A stretch of DNA of 64,000 bases from Buchnera aphidicola (Schlechtendalia chinensis) (GCF_001648115.1 NZ_CP011299.1:543836-607835), one strand, 5' to 3'; shown: positions 20,717-32,070, counted from the first letter of the stretch. The notes: generated from the sequence alone by a model not told the origin. Numbers and translations: made by a program.

Positions 20717-21700
20717 CTACTTCCTAAATTTTTTCATATATTTAAAAAAGTAATTATTATCTGGATTAATGATTAAAATGTCTTGACCACTATTAAAACT
20801 TCTTTCATAGGCTCGGAGACTACGGACAAAACTATAAAATTTAGGCGCTTGATTAAAAGAATGTGCTAATATTCCCGAAGCTTCAGATTCACCTTCACCT
20901 TTTATAATTAATGCTATTCTTCGCGCTTCTGATAAAACTTTAATAACTTTATAATCAGAATATGAACGAATTTTTTCTGCTTCTTCTTGTCCTTTTGATC
21001 TTTGACTTCTAGCAACAGCTTCACGTTCTGCTCTCATTCTATTATATATCGCATCAGAAACTTCAATAGGCAAATTAATTTGTTTAATTCGCACATCAAT
21101 AACTTTAATTCCTAATTCAGTCATACTATTATTATTTATTGACATTGCATCATATTTATTATTTACTCGATCTAACATTATACCTTTATTTTTTTTAATA
21201 GAATTATCCAATTCATAATCTGTACTTCCAGTATTTAAAGAATCCCTAATTTTGGTTGTTAATTGCCCTCTAGAATCAGTTACAATTTGTTTGACATTAA
21301 GACGCCCTATTTCTGAACGTAATCGATCACTAAATTTACGTTTCAACAATATTTCTGCTTGGAAAATATCACCTCCTCCTGTTGCTAAATAATATCGGTT
21401 AAAATTATTAATATTCCATTTTACATATGAATCAACAATTAAGTCTTTTTTTTCTTTTGTAACAAACCGATCTGCTTGATTGTCCATTGTTTGTATTCTA
21501 GAGTCTAAAATTTTTGCTGTATCAATGAAAGGTAACTTAACATGTAAACCAGGATCATATACTACAGGTTGACTTTGATGATTGCGCAATACTTTTCCAA
21601 ATCGTAATACAATACCTTTTTGTCCTTCTTGAACGATAAAAAAACATAAAAACACAAACACAAATATTATTCCAAAACATATTGAAAAAATTTTATTCAT
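20717..21700 (-). CDS. hflC: HflC, SPFH-family modulator of FtsH
   Basis: 327 residues (E. coli 334). A single N-terminal membrane anchor (about residues 5-21) precedes an SPFH/prohibitin domain starting QEGQKGIVLRFGK, with the helical EREAVARSQRSKGQEEAEKIR segment. With HflK it forms a large periplasm-facing complex around the FtsH protease that tunes membrane protein turnover. It starts 3 bases after hflK, so the two are one operon. The gene upstream of hflK in E. coli (hflX) and hfq are missing here. Confidence 0.93.
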   Translation of the reverse strand: MNKIFSICFGIIFVFVFLCFFIVQEGQKGIVLRFGKVLRNHQSQPVVYDPGLHVKLPFIDTAKILDSRIQTMDNQADRFVTKEKKDLIVDSYVKWNINNFNRYYLATGGGDIFQAEILLKRKFSDRLRSEIGRLNVKQIVTDSRGQLTTKIRDSLNTGSTDYELDNSIKKNKGIMLDRVNNKYDAMSINNNSMTELGIKVIDVRIKQINLPIEVSDAIYNRMRAEREAVARSQRSKGQEEAEKIRSYSDYKVIKVLSEARRIALIIKGEGESEASGILAHSFNQAPKFYSFVRSLRAYERSFNSGQDILIINPDNNYFFKYMKKFRK

Positions 21701-21703
21701 AAT

Positions 21704-22921
21704 CTATTCTCTTCCTTTCCTCGGACAATCAGTTCTAAAAGAATTCGATTTCCTTTTATCCATTATTTCTTTTTTAAGTATATTAGATATAGCATTATTG
21801 TCATTTATTTTTTCAGAAGTAAAATCATTATCTACAAATATTTTTTGTTTTCTAGGAAAAGAATCCGAATTTTTAGAAATTTTATTATCTTGTGAAAATA
21901 AACTTCCTAAATTAAATAATAAAAAATTGTTGTTAACTAATATTTTTCTTGAATTTCTAAAAATTTTTTCCATCGATTCAATATATAACCTATTCGCAGT
22001 AATATTTTTTGAAGTTTTATATATAGATAACATTTTCAAAAATCTGATCGCTTCTCCTTTTGCTTCTGATATTATTTGAAATTTGTACGACCTCGCTTTA
22101 TTTAAAACACGTTGTGCTTGGCCATAAGCTTTCGGTTCAACTTCATTAGCGTATGCTTCTGCCTCTCTAATATATTGTTCTCGATTTTCTCGAGCAGCAA
22201 TTGCATCATCAAAAGCAGATTTTACTTCTTCAGGAGGACGAGCAGTCTGGAAGTTTACGTCTAATATAGTTATACCCATGTTATAAGGTCTTATTGTTTC
22301 TTCTATTTCTTTTTGTGTTTCACTACGAACTACAGTTCTACCTTCAGTTAAAACTCTATCCATAGTAGAATGACCTATAACGCCACGTAATGCACTATCA
22401 GTTGCTTCTCGCAAACTATCATCAGGATTAGAAACTGAAAACAAATATTGTAACGGATTAGTAATACGATATTGTACATTCATTTCTACACGAACAACAT
22501 TTTCATCAGACGTTAGCATAATTCCAGAAGTAGCTAACTCTTTTACTGACTTAACATTAACAGGAGTTACTTGACTAATAAATACAGGTCTCCAATTTAA
22601 TCCAGGTTCTACCAAATGACTAAACTTTCCAAAATTTGTAATTACCCCACGTTCCGCTTCTTTAATAGTATAAAAGCCATTAATTATTAAAACGAATAAA
22701 GTGATTATAAAAACTAATATTGAAGAATTTTGAACATTTCTAAAAAATCCTGAACCTCCATAAAATAATTTCATTCTTATTTTAAAAAAATTAAAAATTT
22801 TTTTAAAATCGATTAAAGTACATAATCCATTTTTACTCTTTTTAGAACGTTTTGAATTTTTATTTTTTTTACTCCAAGGATCTAGTTCAGGTTCATTTTC
22901 ACTTGGTTGATTCCAAACCAT
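21704..22921 (-). CDS. hflK: HflK, SPFH-family modulator of FtsH
   Basis: Partner of HflC. From the ATG at 22919-22921 (GGAGACGAAC just upstream) it begins MVWNQPS, like E. coli MAWNQPG, and has 405 residues; the frame is open four codons more upstream. A cytoplasmic Lys/Ser-rich stretch is followed by a membrane segment at about residues 65-85 and by the SPFH domain (AERGVITNFGKF, NVQYRITNPLQYLF). The C-terminal tail is Asn/Ser-rich and poorly conserved. Confidence 0.93.
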   Translation of the reverse strand: MVWNQPSENEPELDPWSKKNKNSKRSKKSKNGLCTLIDFKKIFNFFKIRMKLFYGGSGFFRNVQNSSILVFIITLFVLIINGFYTIKEAERGVITNFGKFSHLVEPGLNWRPVFISQVTPVNVKSVKELATSGIMLTSDENVVRVEMNVQYRITNPLQYLFSVSNPDDSLREATDSALRGVIGHSTMDRVLTEGRTVVRSETQKEIEETIRPYNMGITILDVNFQTARPPEEVKSAFDDAIAARENREQYIREAEAYANEVEPKAYGQAQRVLNKARSYKFQIISEAKGEAIRFLKMLSIYKTSKNITANRLYIESMEKIFRNSRKILVNNNFLLFNLGSLFSQDNKISKNSDSFPRKQKIFVDNDFTSEKINDNNAISNILKKEIMDKRKSNSFRTDCPRKGRE

Positions 22922-23223
22922 GTTCGTCTCCATATATTATTTTATTTTTATATTTTTTAAAAAATCATATTAAATTTAAATTAAGTGTATTATATTGCAA
23001 AATACATCTTATTACATAGGATGTATTTCTCATAAAATATATAAAACTATATAAATATATATGTGAATATTTTTAAATAAAATTAATTAAACTATGCATT
23101 ATAAAAAACAGAACAATGCTAAACAAAAGTACTTTTTTAAAAAACTCAAATAATATATAGATTTTAAAAAAATAATAATTATTGTTTAAAATAATAAAAT
23201 ATACGTGCTAATTTTATACAATA
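22922..23223. other. 302-bp spacer miaA-hflK with inverted repeat
   Basis: No gene is seen where E. coli carries hfq and hflX. A 9-bp inverted repeat AAATACATC/GATGTATTT (23000-23008/23020-23028, loop 11) lies about 80 bases upstream of hflK. A TATAAT box occurs at 22989-22994 on the minus strand directly after it, so a promoter for hflKC overlapping a dyad is possible. Confidence 0.4.
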
Positions 23224-24183
23224 TTATAATTTCAATTTTTCTAAAATTTTAACAATTTCATAACTCAAAGTATCTAAATTATCATTATTTATTAATACGT
23301 TTAAATTTTTCCAATTATTTAACCAAGTCAATTGATTTTTAGCTAACTTTTTAGTAGCACTTATAGATTTTTGCACCATTTCATCATAGCTTAAAACTTT
23401 TGTTAAATAACCCCACATTTGTCTATATCCTACACAACGCATAGAAGGTAAATTTATATTTAAATCTCCACGATTTAATAAATTTTCAACTTCACTTTGA
23501 AATCCAAGCAATAACATCTTTTCAAAACGAATTAATATTTTTTCTACTAACCAATTCCTACTCTTCGGTATAATTGAAAATTGAAGAGTCTTATATGGAA
23601 ATTTATACTTTTTAAACTTTGTTAATTCAGTTAACGTCTTTCCTGACATATAAAATATTTCTAAAATTCTTAAAATTCTTTGCAAATCATTCGAATGAAT
23701 TCTCTTTGAAGATTCAAAATCAACTATTTTAAGCATGTTATGCAAAAAATTCCTATGTTTTCTCTGTGCTAATGAACATAAATACGAACGAAATTCAAAA
23801 TTAGGCTCTGGCAGTTCAGGCAAACCTTCTAATAATGTTTTAAAATAAAACATTGTCCCTCCAACTAACAAAGGTATTTTACCTGCATAAATAATACGTT
23901 TTATTATTTTTAAAACATCTTTTTGAAATTCGCTTGCTGAATATCCGTCTTTAGGATCCTTGATATTAATTAAATAATATGGATAATGAAACAATTCCAA
24001 ACTAGTAGGCTTTGCTGTCCCAATATTCATATCGCGATAAATTAATGCTGAATCAACACTAACTAATTCGACTGGAAGTAACTTTTTTAACTTTTTTGCA
24101 AGTGCACTTTTACCACATGCAGTAGGACCCATTAAAAATATAACTAATGAATTCTTTTCTAATTCAATTTTATTAATAATCAT
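23224..24183 (-). CDS. miaA: tRNA dimethylallyltransferase
   Basis: Isopentenylates A37 of tRNAs that read codons starting with U. 319 residues (E. coli 316). The P-loop reads LMGPTACGKSALAKKL near residue 17. Further motifs are VSVDSALIYRDMNIGTAKP, LLVGGTMFYFK and NDLQRILRILEI. Its ATG overlaps the mutL stop by four bases (ATGA), the ancestral mutL-miaA coupling. If mutL translation terminates early at its frameshift, coupled miaA translation could be affected (inference). Confidence 0.95.
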   Translation of the reverse strand: MIINKIELEKNSLVIFLMGPTACGKSALAKKLKKLLPVELVSVDSALIYRDMNIGTAKPTSLELFHYPYYLINIKDPKDGYSASEFQKDVLKIIKRIIYAGKIPLLVGGTMFYFKTLLEGLPELPEPNFEFRSYLCSLAQRKHRNFLHNMLKIVDFESSKRIHSNDLQRILRILEIFYMSGKTLTELTKFKKYKFPYKTLQFSIIPKSRNWLVEKILIRFEKMLLLGFQSEVENLLNRGDLNINLPSMRCVGYRQMWGYLTKVLSYDEMVQKSISATKKLAKNQLTWLNNWKNLNVLINNDNLDTLSYEIVKILEKLKL

Positions 24184-25945
24184 ATTCTTAAATAACTTAA
24201 CGCTGAATTAATACTAACACTTTGTAAAAGTTCTGGAAGAGGATTTTTTAGTAAATCTGAACAATATTTTTTAAATTCTGAAAATAGCGCTAAAATTTGT
24301 AAATGATTCCAACACAATACATTAACGTTCATATTATTAAAAATAATTTGTACTAATGTAGATAATTTTACCTTATTTGCACGAGTTAAATAAAATAATA
24401 CGATTAAAATAATATTATTCAGATTTTGAGTAGAAAATATTGAAGGAACAGAATAAAATTGTACATTGTTTAAAGATAGAAAATAATTTATTCCAATATG
24501 ACACAAAACTTCTTTACATGAACATAAAATCGTTCGTTGATTCTGATTTATAATAACGCAATATGGAGTATTAAAATGTTTTAATTGAATACCACGACCT
24601 TTTACTCCTAAATTTAATTTAGACTTATAAATCAATCGTTTTGCCATAGGCAAAGATAATAAAAACAATTTTTCATTTTTTTCTAACAACAAATAATTTT
24701 TATCTATTAATGTCAAAAAATTTCCAAACATAGTATGATATTTCTTAAACCAAAAATCTTTATAAAAAGATATTTTTTTAGTACTATTTTCGATTGATTT
24801 AACAGTATCTAATTTTAAATCTGACGAGCTAGATTCAAAATCAGACACATTATCTAAACATTGATTTTTCGAAAAAATGTTAGTGCCAGAACTATTTTTA
24901 TTTTTTAAAATCCATTTTGATGATTTATCTTTACTAGAAATTTTATGAAGTTGTACCTTTATAAAAAATAAAACAGATTGATACACAAATCCATGTACTG
25001 TACGAACATTACAAATATCAATTTTTTTCTTTTCAGGATGTACGTTGACGTCTAACTCTCTAGGACAAATAGAAAGATATAAAATATAAGAAATTTTATT
25101 CAAATTTTTATAAACTTCTTTTGCTGCTTGAAGAACGGAATGATGTATAAATTTATTCTCTACAGATCGCTTATTAACATAAAAGTATTGAATTTTTTTT
25201 TCTAAATCGTTTTTAGTATGCACGTATACCCATCCCGAGATACTCATTTTATTATATTTATTTTTAATAAATACTGATTTTTTTGTAAAAGAAAAACCGC
25301 AAATAACATCAATTCTATTCTTCTTTTCAACTTCACTTTTAGATGAATGATAATATCTAATTGACTTATTATTGTGACTTAAACGTACATTAATCTCATG
25401 ATAGGGTAAAGACAAACGGCGTACAATCTCATCAATCTTCATAAATTCAGAATATTCAGACTTTATGCATTTTCGGCGCACAGGATTATTAAAGAAAAGA
25501 TCCATAACTGTTAAGGTAGTACCTGGAAGATGAGCTATAGGTTGCAAAGATTCTCGAATTTTTTTTTTAAAGAACAAACTCTCCATCCTTCTTTTCTCAA
25601 ATAATAACAAGATGATATTATTAAACGAGATACTGCTCTGATACTCGCTAACGCTTCTCCACGAAATCCTAAAGTAGTAATAAGCTTCAAATCTTGAATT
25701 GATCTAATCTTGCTAGTTGCATAACGTGATAACGATTTTATTAAATCTTCCTTACAAATTCCACATCCATTATCTTGAACATTAATTAACTTCAAACCAC
25801 CATTTAAAATATCAACGTTTATACACGTAGCACCAGAATCTATGCTATTTTCCATTAACTCCTTTACAACAGATGCTGGAGAATGAATTATCTCCCCTGC
25901 AGAAATATAATTTGCTACTATCTTTGGTAATATACTAATGAACAT
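24180..25945 (-). CDS. mutL: DNA mismatch repair protein MutL, frameshifted at A10
   Basis: MutL links mismatch recognition to downstream repair. The N-terminal GHKL ATPase part (from 25945) has VVKELMENSIDSGAT, DNGCGI and TLGFRGEALASI, but its frame ends at 25535 a few codons after KKK. The rest continues in the other frame from IRESLQPIAHLPGTTLTV through NNPVRRK to the dimerisation domain and stop at 24180. The shift maps to a run of ten A's (minus strand, 25559-25568). With A11 the two halves join into 588 residues (E. coli 615). The halves are otherwise undamaged over about 1.7 kb, which favours slippage rescue or a very recent mutation over an old pseudogene. Confidence 0.88.
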
Positions 25946-26132
25946 ACAATAAATTCTCTAAACAATTATAATATCGCTAATTATTTATTAAATAACGCAT
26001 TATCAAATATAAAATTGAATTAAAATAGATCTTACAATTAATAATACAAATATATAAATACATTTCACTCTAAAGAAATAATAGTTTCGTTTTAAAAAGC
26101 ATGAAAAAAATTTTATGAATAAGTAATTTATG

Positions 26133-27302
26133 TTACTTATTTAGTATAAATTTTTTGTTAAATTCGTTAAAATATTTATTAATTAAAAGTGTAACAGACA
26201 ACTTTGGATCTAAATTACTAAATTTCAACAAAACATATTTGACTCCTTTTGATTGAATTAAATAATTTAGTTTTACTGCTTCACTATCGTTAACATTTTT
26301 ATAACATAATGCAGCTGCAATTCCTTTAATCAAATTAATATTAGGATATTGATATTCTAATGTTCCTAAAAGAGGTTGAACTAAACGATCATTTTTGCAT
26401 AATTTTCTTAAAGGATTACGACCAACTCTCATTAAGCTGTCTACTAAAAAAAAATTTTTAAATCTAGATATTATCGATTTTATATAGTTGTTATGTTTAA
26501 CTTTATCAAAACCATATCGAGATATTAATACATTCCCACTTTCATTCATTGCACCATGCACAATGTTGTATATGTTCTTATCTAAAATAGCATCGTATAT
26601 ATGAGAATGTCCATACAATAAACCAATATAGGCAGTAATCGCATGACCAGTATTTAAAGTAAACAATTTTCGCTCACTATAGGAATTTAGATTTTTTGTT
26701 AATTTCATACCAATAATTTTAGGAATATCACCTTTAAACTGATTAATATCACATATTAATTCTTGAAATTTTTCTACTCTTACAAATAATATGTTGCATT
26801 TTTTTGTATTATTAAAAGATACAATTCTATCTACTACTGTATCTACAAATCCAATATTATTTTCTAAATATTCATGATACTTCGAAGGTAATGCATTCAT
26901 TACATATTTTTTTAAAATAGAACTGCAACGAAAACAATTTTCACACGCTATTATATTTAAAATATTATTTTTTTTTAAATGTATTTTATGTTCTATTCCT
27001 TTTGCAATTAATAATGCTAAAGAACTTACAACGTTTACTCCAACTGATATTGTAATTACATCTGATTCTGCTATAACAGAAAAAATTTTTGGATCTTTAA
27101 TATGTACAGCTTCTATTCCAGTGATTTTCTCATAATGCGAGTTGTTGCCCAGTATTTCAATATCGTATTCATGATGTAAGTTAATAGCATTAACAATATT
27201 CTTGTTAATATCAGCAAAAATCAAATGAAATCCTGAGTTTACTAAAATTTGTCCAATAAATCCTCGACCTATATTACCAGCACCAAAATGTAATGCTTTC
27301 AT
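26133..27302 (-). CDS. mtlD: Mannitol-1-phosphate 5-dehydrogenase
   Basis: Oxidises mannitol-1-phosphate to fructose-6-phosphate with NAD. The start at 27302 gives MKALHFGAGNIGRGFIG, identical in layout to E. coli; the frame is open four codons upstream (TTG), but GGAAGAA sits at the right distance for 27302. 389 residues. Other motifs: NIIACENCFRC, VGFVDTVVDRIV, LFTLNTGHAITAYIG. It follows mtlA on the same strand and feeds the product to glycolysis, where pgi, also in this window, acts on the same intermediate. Confidence 0.95.
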   Translation of the reverse strand: MKALHFGAGNIGRGFIGQILVNSGFHLIFADINKNIVNAINLHHEYDIEILGNNSHYEKITGIEAVHIKDPKIFSVIAESDVITISVGVNVVSSLALLIAKGIEHKIHLKKNNILNIIACENCFRCSSILKKYVMNALPSKYHEYLENNIGFVDTVVDRIVSFNNTKKCNILFVRVEKFQELICDINQFKGDIPKIIGMKLTKNLNSYSERKLFTLNTGHAITAYIGLLYGHSHIYDAILDKNIYNIVHGAMNESGNVLISRYGFDKVKHNNYIKSIISRFKNFFLVDSLMRVGRNPLRKLCKNDRLVQPLLGTLEYQYPNINLIKGIAAALCYKNVNDSEAVKLNYLIQSKGVKYVLLKFSNLDPKLSVTLLINKYFNEFNKKFILNK

Positions 27303-27408
27303 CAATTCTTCCAAATATTTAATATATTTATTAAAGTAAAATACGCTTTAGTTTAAAACTACAATTGTAATTAATTATTCCTTTTAAAAACTCTAACTTC
27401 ACTTCTAC

Positions 27409-29334
27409 TTATTTTCGTAACCGTTTTTTTTGAAACAATTCTAATACATAATTGACGTTTTTAGTACTAGATAAAATTTTAATCACTTCATTATCATCTA
27501 AAATACTCGTAATATCACTTACTACTTTAACATGTTCATTATTTCGAGCTGCAATTCCAATAACTAAAAACGCAATTTCATCTGGGTTATCTCCAAAATG
27601 AACTCCTTCTGGAAATTGACAAAAAATAGCTCCAGTTCTCAATATAGAATCTTTTGCTTTTATAGTTCCATGAGGTAATGCTATTGATTCCCCTAACCAT
27701 GTAGACATAATTTTCTCTCTTTCTAACATAGCTAAAATATATTCCTGTTTTACATATCCCTGTTTAACTAATTCTGAACCTATAAACCTAATAGCTTCTT
27801 CTTTATTTTTAGCTTTTTGATTTAAAAATATATTTTTTTTAGTAAAAAAGAAAAAATTATTAATATCTATACCGCTTTCTAATGTTTGTATAACATTATT
27901 TCTATTAATATTAGTCTCGCAAACATTACTTTTAATTAAACTTTTTCCTAAATTTTGGTAAAAATTATTATCTAAAAAATTGTTCAAAGATACATGTTGA
28001 AAATTAGGATGTTTTATTTTGGCCCTTTCAGTAAGATTCTTATGAGTAATAACTAAATCGGAATCATCAGGAATAGAATCAATTGCAGAATTTAAAACTA
28101 TAATATCAATTTTAAAATCATTAAATATTTTTTTTAACATTTCTGCACCTATTGCGCTAGAACCCATTCCTGCATCACATGCGACTACAATTTTTTTTAT
28201 TTTTCTTTCAAAATAAAAATTGTTATTACAATTTTTTGTCATAAAATTGTTTAATTCTATATCTTTAACTTCACATTTCTGCAATGCGCCTTTTGAAGAA
28301 TTTTGATAATTTTTATTAAAAGTTTTTAATATGCAAAATGAAACTAAAAAAGATATAAAAAAAGACATAATTACTGCACATAAATTAACAAAATATAACC
28401 CTTTCGGAGTCAGAGCCAAAATTGATATGATAGAACCTGGAGAAACAGGAGATATTAATCCACCATTGAAAAATGTTAATATAAAAATATTAGTCATTCC
28501 GCCTAAAATTAATGCTATGATTAATGTAGGTTTTAGTAATACATAAGAAAAGTATATTTCATGTATTCCACCAAAAAACTGAATAATTGCGGCATTTCTT
28601 AAAGAGCTATTTGATTCTTTATTATTATATTCCAATAATAACAATGCTATAAGTACACCAAGTCCAGGACCTGGATTTGATTCGATTAAATAAAAAACAG
28701 ATTTATTAAATTCTTTAACTTCTTGTAAACCTAAAGAAGAAAAAATTCCATGATTAATAGCATTATTTAGAAATAATACTTTTGCAGGTTCAATAAGAAC
28801 TGAAATAAAAGGTAAAAAATTCTTTTGAACAATTAAATTTACACCATATTCTAAAATGCTAGAAAATTTTTCAACACATGGGCCTATAATAAAGAAAGAT
28901 ATTATTGATAATAATATCCCAACAATTGCTGCTGAAAAATTATTTACTAACATTTTAAAACTACTAGCAACTTTTCCTTTAAAAATTTTATCAAAATATA
29001 AAACAACCCATCCGCTCAAAGGACCAATCATCATTGCTCCTAAAAGCATTGGAAAATTAGTGCTTACTATAGCTCCTATCACAGCTATGCTTCCAACAAT
29101 CGCTCCTCTTTTACCATTTATTAAACGACCTCCAGTACTAGCAATTAAAATTGGAAAAAGATAAATCATCATCGGATCTATGATTTTTTCTAAATTCTTA
29201 CTTGGAATCCATCCATAATGAAGAAATAATCCACTAATTAATCCCCATGCAATAAAAGCACTAATATTTGGCATAATCATTTTACTTAAAAATCGACCAA
29301 TATTTTGAATTTTAACTTTTATTAACATTGACAT
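27409..29334 (-). CDS. mtlA: Mannitol-specific PTS enzyme IICBA
   Basis: Single-chain transporter that takes up and phosphorylates mannitol using phosphate from HPr. 641 residues (E. coli 637). The IIC membrane domain spans roughly residues 1-340, with VEPAKVLFLNNAINHGIF and the GGIHEIYF substrate motif. The IIB domain has its phospho-cysteine in VACDAGMGSSAIGA. The IIA domain has its phospho-histidine in ESIALPHGT. All three active residues are intact, so the carrier looks functional. It lies upstream of mtlD in the same direction; the repressor gene mtlR is not seen. Confidence 0.96.
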   Translation of the reverse strand: MSMLIKVKIQNIGRFLSKMIMPNISAFIAWGLISGLFLHYGWIPSKNLEKIIDPMMIYLFPILIASTGGRLINGKRGAIVGSIAVIGAIVSTNFPMLLGAMMIGPLSGWVVLYFDKIFKGKVASSFKMLVNNFSAAIVGILLSIISFFIIGPCVEKFSSILEYGVNLIVQKNFLPFISVLIEPAKVLFLNNAINHGIFSSLGLQEVKEFNKSVFYLIESNPGPGLGVLIALLLLEYNNKESNSSLRNAAIIQFFGGIHEIYFSYVLLKPTLIIALILGGMTNIFILTFFNGGLISPVSPGSIISILALTPKGLYFVNLCAVIMSFFISFLVSFCILKTFNKNYQNSSKGALQKCEVKDIELNNFMTKNCNNNFYFERKIKKIVVACDAGMGSSAIGAEMLKKIFNDFKIDIIVLNSAIDSIPDDSDLVITHKNLTERAKIKHPNFQHVSLNNFLDNNFYQNLGKSLIKSNVCETNINRNNVIQTLESGIDINNFFFFTKKNIFLNQKAKNKEEAIRFIGSELVKQGYVKQEYILAMLEREKIMSTWLGESIALPHGTIKAKDSILRTGAIFCQFPEGVHFGDNPDEIAFLVIGIAARNNEHVKVVSDITSILDDNEVIKILSSTKNVNYVLELFQKKRLRK

Positions 29335-29835
29335 GCTTTCCCTTACTCCATTAGTTCAATTTACAAAAGTAATAATTTTTCTAAATATATATATAAAAAC
29401 ATGAAATATTTAAAATCTCACATAAACACTATATTATGATAATTTTATAAATTAAAAAAAATAAATTATTCATAAAAAGTGAAATATACTTATACATATA
29501 ATACATTTCACAATTAAGGTTATTTTAAAAAATATTTAAATTTACTTCTTACACATAAAATTAAATAATTTATAACATAAGTTTAAAAATCTGTTATTAA
29601 ATACGAAAATCACAATTTAAAATTATTATCTATCTTAAAAAGTAACATTCTTATTAAAATTTATTAAATTTAAATAAATTTTATATTTAAAAAGTTGCAA
29701 AAATGCTTACAAAATAACTGATTAAAAAACATAATATAATCGTTTATTCCAAATATTAATGTTGTAATTATTATTAAATGCAAATTATTAATATCCCTTT
29801 ATACTCATCAACTTATAAATACTAATATTCCTTTA
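29335..29835. other. 501-bp gene-free spacer pgi-mtlA
   Basis: AT-rich with no gene remnant recognised. A 7-bp dyad GTGAAAT/ATTTCAC (29479-29485/29505-29511) lies about 150 bases upstream of mtlA; it may be chance. Confidence 0.4.
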
Positions 29836-31482
29836 TTAACGTAAAAATTTATAAAAATTTATTAAACCGTTAGTTGAAGAATCGTATTTTATTACTTTAC
29901 TATTGTCATTTAAACTCAAAGAAACATCTTTTGCAAGATTTTTACCCAATTCAACACCCCATTGATCAAATGTAAAAATATTAAAAATTATACCTTGTGT
30001 AAATACCTTATGTTCATATAAAGCAATCAAAGAACCTAAATTATAAGGATTAATTTTATATAATAAAATAGAATTACTTGGCCTATTTCCTTCAAACATT
30101 TTGTAAAGAGATACGTCGAATGACTTATGTATACCATTTTTAACATTATCCAATTTTTTCTCAGTATTCTTTTTAAATTTTCCAAAAGCTAAAGCTTGAG
30201 TTTGTGAAAAAAAATTTGAAAGTAACTGTATATGATGGTTCATAAAATGATGACCATTTGGACATATAGACGCAATAAAATCACATGGAATTAATTTAGT
30301 TCCTTGATGCAATAATTGGTAAAAAGCATGTTGTCCATTAGTACCTGGCTCCCCCCAAACAATTGGTCCTGTTTGCCAACGCACAGAATAACCATTCCTA
30401 TCGACATTTTTACCATTGGATTCCATATTAGTTTGTTGAAGAAAAGCCGGAAAACGGCGCATATTTTGATCATATGGAAATATTGCTTCAGTTTCTGATA
30501 AAAAAAAGTTATTATACCAAATTCCAATTAACGCTAATATAACAGGTATATTTTTGTCCAAATCTGTGTTTAAATAATGATGATCCATAGAACGTGCACC
30601 ACTTAACAAACATATAAAATTATCAAATCCAATAGCAAGCGATATTGATAGTCCTACGGAAGACCATAATGAATAACGTCCTCCAACCCAATCCCAAAAA
30701 ATGAACGTATTTTCTAAACTAATCCCGAAATCAATAACATTCTTGACATTTGCAGATATCGCAATAAAATGTCGTTCTATAAAATTATTTTTTTTTAAAT
30801 GTTTAGCCATCCATGATTTAGCAGTATTAGCATTAGTAATAGTTTCCTGAGTTGTAAACGTTTTAGAAACAATCAGAAATAAAGTTGTTTCTGGATTAAT
30901 TTTTTTAAAAACACTGGAAATATGAGAACCATCTATATTAGAAACAAAATGCATATTTAGATGATTTTTATAAAAACCCAAAACTTTAACTACCATAGAA
31001 GGTCCTAAATCTGATCCTCCGATACCAATATTTACTACATCAGTTATAGATTTTCCTGTACATCCTTTCCAAGATCCATTAATGACTAATTCTGAAAAAA
31101 ATTTAACTTTTGCAAGCATTTTTTTTATATCAGTCATGATATCTTTATTATTGTACATAATAGAACTACTATCACTTCTTAACGCTGTATGTAAAACTGC
31201 ACGATTTTCAGTACGATTAATTTTTTCGCCATTAAACATAGATCGAATAGAATTTGTTAAGTCAATTTCTCTTGCCAACATTAACAATTTTTTTAGCGTA
31301 TCACTTGTAATTCTATTTTTAGAAAAATCAACTAAAATTTGATTATTAAAATTTATAGAGAACTTATTAAATCTTTCGTTATCCTGAAAAAACAAATCTC
31401 GCATATGAACGTCTTTTATTTCATAAAAATGCTTTTGTAAACTCTTCCATGCATTCGTATCAATAGGATTAATATTCTTCAT
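29836..31482 (-). CDS. pgi: Glucose-6-phosphate isomerase
   Basis: Interconverts glucose-6-P and fructose-6-P. The start at 31482 gives [19 protein letters not shown], matching E. coli MKNINP; an ATG four codons upstream is in frame. 548 residues, family length 549. Conserved active-site segments are [50 protein letters not shown] and [15 protein letters not shown]. It is divergent from orn, with a 588-base spacer. It joins mannitol and glucose metabolism with the mtl genes downstream. Confidence 0.95.
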   Translation of the reverse strand: MKNINPIDTNAWKSLQKHFYEIKDVHMRDLFFQDNERFNKFSINFNNQILVDFSKNRITSDTLKKLLMLAREIDLTNSIRSMFNGEKINRTENRAVLHTALRSDSSSIMYNNKDIMTDIKKMLAKVKFFSELVINGSWKGCTGKSITDVVNIGIGGSDLGPSMVVKVLGFYKNHLNMHFVSNIDGSHISSVFKKINPETTLFLIVSKTFTTQETITNANTAKSWMAKHLKKNNFIERHFIAISANVKNVIDFGISLENTFIFWDWVGGRYSLWSSVGLSISLAIGFDNFICLLSGARSMDHHYLNTDLDKNIPVILALIGIWYNNFFLSETEAIFPYDQNMRRFPAFLQQTNMESNGKNVDRNGYSVRWQTGPIVWGEPGTNGQHAFYQLLHQGTKLIPCDFIASICPNGHHFMNHHIQLLSNFFSQTQALAFGKFKKNTEKKLDNVKNGIHKSFDVSLYKMFEGNRPSNSILLYKINPYNLGSLIALYEHKVFTQGIIFNIFTFDQWGVELGKNLAKDVSLSLNDNSKVIKYDSSTNGLINFYKFLR

Positions 31483-32070
31483 AAAATTTCTCATTATTTT
31501 GAAAACATAAAAAATTGTTCTTTTTAATCATATAAATATTCTTACAAAATAAAAACTATTATGGTAAATTAAAAATATATTTTAAAAAAGACACATAAAC
31601 TTATCATTTTTCAATATTATAATATTGAATTTTTTTAATATATATTTCAATTGAGATTATCTTTATAAAACAAATGAGTTTTGTTTAAAAATAAAAATTT
31701 ATCTACTTTAAACAAAACCACATAAAATTTTTTAATATGACTTTTAACTTAAAGTTCTTATCTTAGATATAAAATCAAAAAAAAAGAGTTTTTTCTAAAC
31801 ACATAAAACATAAAAAACGTATTGCTTCTAATGTAAAAAATATTATTTAAATTTCATTTAAAAAATAAATCAAGATTAGAGAATATATATTTTAAATTAT
31901 TGCAACTCTTAATACAAATTAAAAATTTTTATCAATATTTAAATAAAAAAAATTTTAAAAACTATGGGAAATAATTGGAATAACTATTTGTATAAATGAC
32001 CTAAAAAAAGTCAATATTTCTCAAAAATAAAAATAATAATACTAAAACAATTATTTTTTTTAAAAATAAA
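31483..32070. other. 588-bp spacer between divergent pgi and orn
   Basis: No gene is visible. It contains a 12-bp perfect inverted repeat at 31678-31718 (separate entry) and otherwise homopolymeric A/T sequence. Confidence 0.45.
31678..31718. repeat. 12-bp perfect inverted repeat in pgi-orn divergent region
   Basis: Arms GTTTTGTTTAAA (31678-31689) and TTTAAACAAAAC (31707-31718), loop 17. Both flanking genes point away from it, so it is not needed as a terminator. Candidates are an operator, or a relic terminator of a lost gene. Confidence 0.45.

Noticed and set aside
28856-29164. 102-residue plus-strand ORF inside mtlA
   Set aside because: Shadow of a well-supported membrane protein gene on the other strand.
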